Below are positions 57,964 through 64,000 of a stretch of 64,000 nt of DNA, piece by piece. Position numbers and translations under genes: made by a program. Under the pieces are notes generated by a model. That model saw only the letters and a program-made list of their open reading frames with translations, was not told where the DNA came from and searched no databases. The DNA lies in the NCBI RefSeq assembly GCF_007860075.1, contig NZ_SJPP01000001.1:4375490-4439489 (forward strand). The letters run 5' to 3'. Numbering within the stretch: position 1 is the first letter of the stretch; every line of letters starts with the position of its first letter. The stretch is from Symmachiella macrocystis. GTDB taxonomy: Bacteria > Planctomycetota > Planctomycetia > Planctomycetales > Planctomycetaceae.

Positions 57964-58755
57964 TTATTTCAAAATTGCCAAAATCTCATCTTTCAAAGCC
58001 GCATTCACCGACAACCCATTTCCTGAATGCATTGACCGTTTGCCCTTCCAGTCGACGAAGTCGCCCCCCGCTTCGACCATGATTGGAATCAAGGCGGCGC
58101 AATCCCAAGCACTCAATTCGGGATCAATCATGACTTCGGCCCGCCCGGTTGCGACCAGAATATGTCCGTAACAGTCACCCCAACCGCGGGTCAGTTTTGA
58201 TTTGATGCAGAGATCATGAAACGCTTCGGTGCGGCCGATTTGTTCCCAACGTGTGATGGTCGTAGTGCAAAACAGGGCCTGCGACATATCCGAAATATCG
58301 CTGACGCGGGCGGCGACCGGTTTCTGATCGCGACGTTGCCACCAGGCACCTTCTCCGAGCGAGGCGTAGACGACTTCATTGAGAGCGGGAAACCGGCAAA
58401 TACCCGCTACTAAGCGGCCGTCGTATTCCAAACCAGCCAACGTGCCAAACAGCGGCACGCCGTGGATGAACGATTTCGTGCCGTCGATCGGATCAAGGAC
58501 CCAACGGAATCCGCTGGTCCCCTCGACATCGTCAAATTCTTCTCCCAACACGCTATCGTCAGGAAAGACGTCGAAGAGTCGTTCGCGAATGAGTTTTTCC
58601 GCCCCTTTGTCCGCCACGGTCACAGGACTTTCGTCCCCTTTGCTCTCCACCGCCAAATCGGCTGATTGGTAGTGCGGCATGATCAACTCCGCAGCCGCCT
58701 GCGTCACCGTTAAGGCGACCTCCAGCCGCCGCGAAATCTCCGGTTGTTCACTCAT
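57964..58755 (-). CDS. inositol-monophosphatase-family (HisN-like) phosphatase
   Basis: A 263-residue metal-dependent phosphatase. EEFDDVEG, DPIDGTKSFIHG (DPxDGT metal site) and WDCAALIPIMVEAGG (WD motif) are all intact. The sequence resembles the histidinol-phosphatase HisN subgroup, but members also act on inositol, fructose or nucleotide phosphates. The internal ATG at 58755 gives the expected N-terminus (SEQPEISRRLEVALTV); the upstream in-frame extension is not family-like. It follows larA by about 70 bases. Confidence 0.87.
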   Translation of the reverse strand: MSEQPEISRRLEVALTVTQAAAELIMPHYQSADLAVESKGDESPVTVADKGAEKLIRERLFDVFPDDSVLGEEFDDVEGTSGFRWVLDPIDGTKSFIHGVPLFGTLAGLEYDGRLVAGICRFPALNEVVYASLGEGAWWQRRDQKPVAARVSDISDMSQALFCTTTITRWEQIGRTEAFHDLCIKSKLTRGWGDCYGHILVATGRAEVMIDPELSAWDCAALIPIMVEAGGDFVDWKGKRSMHSGNGLSVNAALKDEILAILK

Positions 58756-58826
58756 CTCGTTTTGTTCGTTTCTCGTTATTGATAGTTCATGACTAACAGG
58801 TACGACGCCGCGCACCCGGATAACAA

Positions 58827-60068
58827 CTAATCCTCAAGCCGGTACAACATCTCGCCCGCCTTACGGACCAACAACACACCCTCATGTTCACGATTCGCAA
58901 AATCCTCGACGTTGATCGTACTGGGATCGCGATAGCCCAGATTGATCCGTTCGCACGTTTCTTGTGGGATCCCACTGGCCAAGGTCACTTGTACGCGCGG
59001 ATGTTCGACTCCGTCTACAAATGTCCCGCCGCCCCGCACGTGTGTGGAGTGCGCCAAGACGCCGCGGGGGATATGCGAGAATCGTTCTGCCTGTGCGGTG
59101 AAATAATCCCGCACATGGTAGCCGACTTCTTCGATCAACGGACCGTGCGTGATCGAAATCTCGTGCATGTGCGGCGCGTAGATAATCAACTCTCCGCCAT
59201 CAGCCACAACCGGTTCGAGCTTATACATACATTTCCCGGCGACCCACAATTCGTCGTACATCGGCGGCGCGCAGGATAGCACGGTTTGGAACGGTTTCGG
59301 CACGCGGCGCATATGCACCTGCGCCGACAAATCAGCCGCAGCGTTCCAGGCCGATTCCGGAGTCCCATAAAACATGCCGTACAGACTCGCATCGGGCGCC
59401 ACCACAAACGCCAAGCAACGCCTTTCAACTGGAATCATCGCCGCGGCCCGGTCGACGACTTTCCGCACGGGGGTCTCTTTGACGCCGATGATGGAAGCAT
59501 TGGTAATCAGCGCGCCGAGCCAGTGGAAGAAATTCAATATCTCCGCGCCACCAATCCCGGGAAAGAAGTATTTGTTCCCTCCCGAAAACCCGACGACCTC
59601 ATGCGGAAATACCGGTCCCAGCACCAACAGCACGTCGTAGTCGGCAATGCGGCGATTGATGGCGACATCGACCGCTTCTTCCAGAAGGCCCCCAGATATC
59701 TCGCGAGTGTCCGCTTCGCTCAATGTTCCCAGCGAAAGTAGACATTCCGGCCGGTCCCATTCGTGATTGAACAGCTCCACGTCGGCATATCGCCCGTTGC
59801 TGTCCGCATCGGAAATCCCCAACAGCCGCCGAATATCGGCCTGCGGCATTTCCGGGTGCGTCCCCAACGCCACAAGCACATCGATTTTTGCCGCAGCTGA
59901 CGACAATTGGCTGTGAACGGCGTCGAAAAGCAACGGCAACGGCGCGGTCCGTGTTGCATCGGGAACGATCAATAACACCCGTTTGTCGGCAAAATCAGCC
60001 GCACGGAGGTTCTCGGCGATGTACTGACGAACATCATCAGCGGACAATAGCGGCAGCGGTGAATTCAT
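58827..60068 (-). CDS. LarA-family nickel-pincer racemase/epimerase
   Basis: A 413-residue relative of lactate racemase LarA. PDATRTAP (Asp-Arg pair), GTHPEMP (catalytic His region), FPHEVVGFSGGNKYFFPG (second His and the Lys that binds the nickel-pincer nucleotide) and NFFHWLGALITN (Ni-ligand His) are all conserved. LarA relatives racemise or epimerise 2-hydroxy acids with differing chain length; the substrate here is unknown. The cofactor-making genes larB, larC and larE are not in the window. Neighbours on the strand suggest a sugar-acid or hydroxy-acid pathway. Confidence 0.9.
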   Translation of the reverse strand: MNSPLPLLSADDVRQYIAENLRAADFADKRVLLIVPDATRTAPLPLLFDAVHSQLSSAAAKIDVLVALGTHPEMPQADIRRLLGISDADSNGRYADVELFNHEWDRPECLLSLGTLSEADTREISGGLLEEAVDVAINRRIADYDVLLVLGPVFPHEVVGFSGGNKYFFPGIGGAEILNFFHWLGALITNASIIGVKETPVRKVVDRAAAMIPVERRCLAFVVAPDASLYGMFYGTPESAWNAAADLSAQVHMRRVPKPFQTVLSCAPPMYDELWVAGKCMYKLEPVVADGGELIIYAPHMHEISITHGPLIEEVGYHVRDYFTAQAERFSHIPRGVLAHSTHVRGGGTFVDGVEHPRVQVTLASGIPQETCERINLGYRDPSTINVEDFANREHEGVLLVRKAGEMLYRLED

Positions 60069-60164
60069 GGGAACTGCGGTGGGGCAAATGGCGGGGCAAT
60101 CGGACAGTCCTCAGTCTATCGGATCGTCATTTGGCTGCAACCACTAGCCCTGATTCAATCTGCG

Positions 60165-61088
60165 TTAGCCATAGGATTCCACGGTAATCGTCCCCGCTCG
60201 CTCTATAACCGTATCAGCCTCTACCCGCCCCGGGAGCAATTGCAGCGCGTTTTCGACCCCGGCAGCGATGCCCAGTTGCACTGCCCGCGTGATCTCCTCT
60301 CCGTTCGCCAGTCCCCAGCCGATGCCGGCTGCCAGTGAATCGCCTGAACCGATCGGATTGACCGGCGTGATTGCCGGTGGCTGAAACTGCAAACACTCGG
60401 TTGCCGATGTCAGCCAAACGGCATGGGCACCCTGGGTGACGAGCACCCATTGAGCGCCGGCGGCATTCAGTTCGCGCATCGCCGCGACTAGGTCATCGTC
60501 GCTGGTCAACTCCCGGCCGACCGTACGGGCTAACTCTTCGCGATTGGGTTTGACCAAAAAAGGCGCTGCCTCAAGCGCCGCCGCCAATTCCGCTCCACGT
60601 CCGTCGATGATCACACGCGCGTCGAGCCCTGTCATGAGATCCCGGTAATACGTCTCCGGTGTCCCCGCTGGAAGTGAACCGGCGAGGAGAATCACATCGG
60701 CTGCCGTCGACGATTCGCAAAACGCCGAATGAAAATCGGCGAGTTCCCCGGCAGTGACAGCGGCGGCGTTTTCGACCAATTCGGTGGCGATCCCGGTCTC
60801 GGCTTCGAGCAACGTCGTGCACACGCGCGTGGCAGATTCGGTGGATATCCATTTGCGGGCGATCCCGAATTTTTCAAACTCGACATCGATCGAATGCGCG
60901 GGCAGACCGCCGACCAGCGAAATGGTCTCCGCCTCCGCTCCCAAGTGATGCAGAGCAATGCCCACGTTCAGCACTTTGCCCGAGGCACACCAATGTACCT
61001 CCCGTGCGCGATTCACTTCACCATGCTGCAAGCGATCGAGCAGCACAATTTGTTGCCAAGCGGGCGTCAATCCGGCAGCGATGATCAC
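60165..61088 (-). CDS. PfkB-family sugar kinase (1-phosphofructokinase-like)
   Basis: A 307-residue ribokinase-fold enzyme. WCASGKVLNVGIALHHLGA corresponds to the sugar-binding GGKGxNVA region, FLVKPNREELARTVG is typical of the 1-phosphofructokinase/tagatose-phosphate kinase subgroup, and NPIGSGDSLAAGIGWGLANG contains the catalytic GxGD. It phosphorylates a hexose phosphate or related sugar, exact substrate unknown. The start overlaps the alcohol dehydrogenase stop (ATGA), so translation is coupled. Confidence 0.9.
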   Translation of the reverse strand: MIIAAGLTPAWQQIVLLDRLQHGEVNRAREVHWCASGKVLNVGIALHHLGAEAETISLVGGLPAHSIDVEFEKFGIARKWISTESATRVCTTLLEAETGIATELVENAAAVTAGELADFHSAFCESSTAADVILLAGSLPAGTPETYYRDLMTGLDARVIIDGRGAELAAALEAAPFLVKPNREELARTVGRELTSDDDLVAAMRELNAAGAQWVLVTQGAHAVWLTSATECLQFQPPAITPVNPIGSGDSLAAGIGWGLANGEEITRAVQLGIAAGVENALQLLPGRVEADTVIERAGTITVESYG

Positions 61089-62287
61089 AGCATGCCCTCC
61101 AAGATCTGCGTTAACTCCGCATCACTCAATTCAAGCGGATTGCCGTTCATGCTATTTCCTCGCGAGCTTTTTACAATCTCCGGAATTTGCTCCGCCGATA
61201 CTCCGATCTCGGTCAGAGTCTGGGGGATTTTCACTTCGTCGCAGATCTCCTGAATCCTGGCAATCCCCGCATCGACCGCGGCGGCGCCGCGTAGTGCATC
61301 GTCGACAATCGTGCGTCCAATGATTTCGAGTTCGTCGCGGGCGACAGCGCGGTTGGTCCGCATCGCCACGGGCAACATCACTGCACAGGCCAAACCGTGC
61401 GGGACACGACAATGCACCCCCAGCGCCGCTGCCACACCGTGCGCCATCCCCAGGCCGGAATTCGCCAATGCCATGCCTGATAACAACGCCGCATGCGCCA
61501 TCGCCTCCCGAGCGGGGCGAGAATCGCCGTGGGCAACCGCTGCGGTAATCGCTGGTACCGCACGTTTCAATCCCTCAATGGCCAACGCTTGTGGAATCGG
61601 TTGTCGGCGGCGAGAAATGTAACTTTCGATGCACTGCGTAATCGCATCCATCCCGGTGTAAGCGGTTGTCGTCGCCGGGACCGTGACCATCAATTCTGGA
61701 TCGATAAGCACGATGTCGGGCATCATCGCATCGGACCGCAGGCTTTTTTTGAAGGGGGGATCGTAGGAAGAAATCACCGCGTTTTTCGTGGCTTCACTGC
61801 CGGTGCCCGCGGTCGTGGGCATGGCCAGCAAGGGGAGCGGAGCGGCTATGATCTCCCGACCCCGCCCGACCCCTTCCAAATAATCCTGAACCGAGTCCCC
61901 GGCAGCATTGGTGACAATCGCGGCAGCGGCTTTCGCTAGATCGATTGCCGCTCCGCCCCCAACCGCCATGACAAAATCGCCCGCTGCAGGTTGATGTTGG
62001 CGCAATTGTTCAACCAACCGGTCGACGTCGGCGACCTCCGGTTCGTGTGAGATATCCGCCACGTGGATTGATTTGATATCCTGAGCGGCGAGTCGCTGCT
62101 GAATTTCTGCCAACATCCCGTTGCGGCATAAGGTCTGTGATCCCACAACCACAAAAGCTCGCTGTCCCAGCCCGCGGGCCAATTCGCCGACTTCGGCGCG
62201 ACGTCCCCAGCCAAAACAAATTTGCGCAGGTGTCAGCAGATTGTACGAGAGGGAATTCAACAACTTGGCGGACTCCTGTTTTAGCAT
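61085..62287 (-). CDS. iron-containing alcohol dehydrogenase
   Basis: A 400-residue NAD(P)-dependent group III dehydrogenase. MAVGGGAAIDLAKAAA (dinucleotide loop), MPTTAGTGSEATKNAVI, DAITQCIESYISRRR and GLGMAHGVAAALGVHCRVPHG provide the nucleotide and metal sites (Asp and three His). These enzymes interconvert alcohols or hydroxy acids with aldehydes or ketones. It is the first gene of the minus-strand cluster that continues with PfkB, LarA, IMPase and SSS symporter. The promoter should lie in the 190-base gap to ktrA. Confidence 0.92.
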   Translation of the reverse strand: MLKQESAKLLNSLSYNLLTPAQICFGWGRRAEVGELARGLGQRAFVVVGSQTLCRNGMLAEIQQRLAAQDIKSIHVADISHEPEVADVDRLVEQLRQHQPAAGDFVMAVGGGAAIDLAKAAAAIVTNAAGDSVQDYLEGVGRGREIIAAPLPLLAMPTTAGTGSEATKNAVISSYDPPFKKSLRSDAMMPDIVLIDPELMVTVPATTTAYTGMDAITQCIESYISRRRQPIPQALAIEGLKRAVPAITAAVAHGDSRPAREAMAHAALLSGMALANSGLGMAHGVAAALGVHCRVPHGLACAVMLPVAMRTNRAVARDELEIIGRTIVDDALRGAAAVDAGIARIQEICDEVKIPQTLTEIGVSAEQIPEIVKSSRGNSMNGNPLELSDAELTQILEGML

Positions 62288-62480
62288 TGAGGCACGCTGT
62301 GTACGGTCAGCCGAAGATCACCGACTGTTGATCGTCGGTTGTACGTTGTTTCATACACGCAATTCCACCCCGGAGACAAGCAGCCCATAGTTGGAATTGT
62401 GTTTCAGCGGTGCTACCCCCTATCATGTCTGCACGCGGGGAACGCAGGTCTAGCTTGGTCGTCGTACAGGAGAATCAACA

Positions 62481-63164
62481 GTGCAGCGGATTGCGATTTT
62501 AGGTTTGGGACGCTTTGGAACCACGCTGGCGAAGAGCTTGGGCAAAAGTGATGTCGAAGTGATTGCGATCGATCGCAATCCGAATCTCGTCACCGCTGTA
62601 AAAGACGACGTCGCCTTGGCCGTTCGGCTCGATTCCACCGACGAAGAAGCCCTGCTCAGCCAGGACGTGCAAAATTGCGATGTTTGCGTCGTTGCTATCG
62701 GCGAAAACTTTGAAGGAGCGCTACTGACGACGGCGACTCTGAAGAAAATCGGTGCCAAGCGGATCATCTGCCGTGCGCAAACAACGACGCATGCGGAAAT
62801 CTTTCAAAGCATCGGGGCCGATGACATCGTGCAACCCGAAATTGAAACCGGCAACAGCCTGGCCCGTCGCTTAGCCAATCCGCAGTTCCAGGACCTGATC
62901 GAACTGGCTGAAGGGTACAGCCTGATCGACATCCGCTGTCCGGTTGAGTTTCGCGGCAAGACGTTGTCGCAACTGCAACTGCGGACAGAATATCAGGTGA
63001 ACCTTGTTGCTTTAAAGCGGACTGTGACGGTCCAAAAAGATGGCGAACTGATTCAAACCCTACGCATCACCAGCGTCCCCAAACCCGACGACGTCATGCA
63101 GCCCGACGACGTCCTCGTATTAGTCGGCTCCCACGAAAGCCTAGAACGCCTACCGCGAGGTTAG
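62481..63164 (+). CDS. TrkA/KtrA-type potassium channel regulatory subunit
   Basis: A 227-residue cytoplasmic RCK protein. The N-terminal Rossmann fold IAILGLGRFGTTLAKSLG with acidic VIAIDRNP binds a nucleotide; RCK_C follows at ~135-227 (IDIRCPVEFRGKTLSQLQL, DVLVLVGSHESLERL). These rings gate K+ transporters such as KtrB/TrkH, none of which is in the window. Start is GTG 62481 with AGGAGA upstream. Divergent from the alcohol dehydrogenase gene. Confidence 0.92.
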   Translation: MQRIAILGLGRFGTTLAKSLGKSDVEVIAIDRNPNLVTAVKDDVALAVRLDSTDEEALLSQDVQNCDVCVVAIGENFEGALLTTATLKKIGAKRIICRAQTTTHAEIFQSIGADDIVQPEIETGNSLARRLANPQFQDLIELAEGYSLIDIRCPVEFRGKTLSQLQLRTEYQVNLVALKRTVTVQKDGELIQTLRITSVPKPDDVMQPDDVLVLVGSHESLERLPRG

Positions 63165-63168
63165 GCGG

Positions 63169-63275
63169 TAGACTATAGACCTTAGACTGTAGGACTGCGC
63201 AGCTAAGCGATCATAAACAAACACTGGCCACCGGCCACTGACCACCGGCCACTACTTTCTGCCTACTGCCTACTC
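63169..63275. repeat. low-complexity intergenic repeats
   Basis: CCACCGGCCACT occurs twice in tandem (63227-63255 region), and TGCCTACTGCCTACT is a tandem of a 7-base unit. The start (AGACTATAGACCTTAGACTGTAGG) is similar in inverted form to 7570-7595 upstream of nadD, where TAGGCAGTAGG also appears. Probably a dispersed intergenic repeat. Confidence 0.5.
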
Positions 63276-63278
63276 AAC

Positions 63279-63698
63279 TCACGTCCAAGCTTCATCCCAG
63301 TTTCCGTCATAAGCGGAGATGATACGGCCGGGTTCGAAGTTCACCGGGGCTTGGGCAAGAATCCGTAGCCAAACCGGGTGCCCGTTACGGGTGCCGACCA
63401 GTGAGACGTGCGGACCCAAATCGTCCGCCTCATCCACGGGCAGTGCTTGCCAGCGAAACTCGGTCACGTCGTCTAGCAATTTGTAGACGCCGTTGAGGTC
63501 GAGCGAAAAGTTGGAAGAGGTCTGCGTGCCGTCTTTAGGACCACCCACAACCTCGGTCCGGGAAGCGAAGATTGTCACCTCCCATTGCGAGTCGATCTGG
63601 TGGTAATGACAGCCCACAGGCGCGAGTACATCAAACGCGTGAATCTCTTCCGTGGCGTCGTATGTAAGGTCTTGAATCCATTGCGGAGGTTGAGTCAT
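63279..63698 (-). CDS. hypothetical protein
   Basis: A 139-residue soluble protein from ATG 63698 (TQPPQWIQDLTYDATEEIHAF). Mixed alpha/beta with aromatic residues (QWEVTIFASRTEVVGGPKDG, FRWQALPVDEADD) and an acidic C-terminus ending in NWDEAWT. No family recognised. A longer frame to 63767 would add 23 residues without an apparent ribosome binding site. Cytoplasmic by composition. Confidence 0.6.
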   Translation of the reverse strand: MTQPPQWIQDLTYDATEEIHAFDVLAPVGCHYHQIDSQWEVTIFASRTEVVGGPKDGTQTSSNFSLDLNGVYKLLDDVTEFRWQALPVDEADDLGPHVSLVGTRNGHPVWLRILAQAPVNFEPGRIISAYDGNWDEAWT

Positions 63699-64000
63699 CG
63701 GTGCGTTTTTCTGGAAATTGGTGGCCACAAGTCCATAGAATCGATGAAGATAATTTGCAATCGTCACGACGCCCGAAGCCCAAACGGTTCACACGCCCGC
63801 TCAACCGCCGAGTCAAATTGCTAAAACCCATCATGCCCCAAAGCGGAGGCATTTTCGATACCTGCCACTCGCTCAATAGCCGATTTCACCCAAAACCCCA
63901 TGATTGTATCAATTAGGTCGACCGCGAAGGATAGGCCCACAAATAGCGTAAAGAATCCTTAGCGCGCTCCATTCCGCTGGTCCCTAAGTTGATCAAAATA
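63699..64000. other. upstream region at window edge
   Basis: No protein-like frame or structured element was recognised. It should contain the promoter of the hypothetical gene at 63279-63698; the next gene, if any, begins beyond the window. Confidence 0.35.

Overview
The window reads as chromosome of a planctomycete (phylum Planctomycetota). The evidence is the gene content: a DUF1549/DUF1553 protein with a planctomycete cytochrome c motif coupled to a Tat-exported DUF1501 protein, a second DUF1501 gene, a sulfatase, a DUF1559-type membrane protein, a very large Ser/Thr kinase with TPRs, and several secreted multi-domain propeller proteins. Genus is not decidable by eye. No rRNA, tRNA or CRISPR array was seen.

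Layout. 1-2.7 kb: remnant or edge of a prophage on the minus strand (fused prohead protease/capsid protein, a DNA-binding-like protein, small proteins). 2.7-5.2 kb: gene-poor accessory DNA with a decayed small gene, an IS630-type transposase broken by an in-frame TAG, and paired GC-rich hairpins. 5.2-15.3 kb: housekeeping genes: priA, nadD, a secreted terpenoid-cyclase-fold protein, an RmlD-like reductase with a textbook terminator, a DUF1559-type protein, and hslV-hslU followed by a CNNM/CBS membrane protein. 15.6-21 kb: plus-strand DUF1501, two unknown membrane proteins, a class-A-like serine hydrolase, a TPM-domain protein and a gamma-glutamylcyclotransferase-like protein. 21.2-26.2 kb: RND efflux pair followed closely by an arsenate-reductase-like phosphatase. 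26.4-31.9 kb: a frameshifted metallo-beta-lactamase-fold gene, an HpcH/HpaI aldolase, a benzoylformate-decarboxylase-like ThDP enzyme, an EEP nuclease/phosphatase and a DinB-like protein. 32-38.4 kb: DUF1553-DUF1501 pair and a sulfatase. 38.4-40.8 kb: small accessory genes (DUF6882-like, DUF1877-like, Cys-rich) with a partial gene duplicate and several hairpin repeats. 40.9-45.8 kb: polytopic membrane protein, UbiA-type prenyltransferase, and a thioredoxin/SH3/WD40/LRR fusion. 46.5-56 kb: Dus, GNAT, Ser/Thr kinase, a small protein, and a 1219-residue double-propeller protein with an embedded Rossmann domain. 56.2-62.3 kb: a minus-strand cluster (iron alcohol dehydrogenase, PfkB kinase, LarA-type racemase, inositol-monophosphatase-like enzyme, Na+/solute symporter) that may be one catabolic pathway. 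62.5-64 kb: a KtrA-like K+ regulator and a small unknown.

A family of GTAGGGC...GCCCTAC hairpins recurs in several intergenic gaps. The most interesting items are the double-propeller/methyltransferase-like fusion, the thioredoxin-WD40-LRR fusion, the LarA-centred cluster, the capsid module without terminase on its right, and the small-gene cluster at 38.6-40.5 kb.
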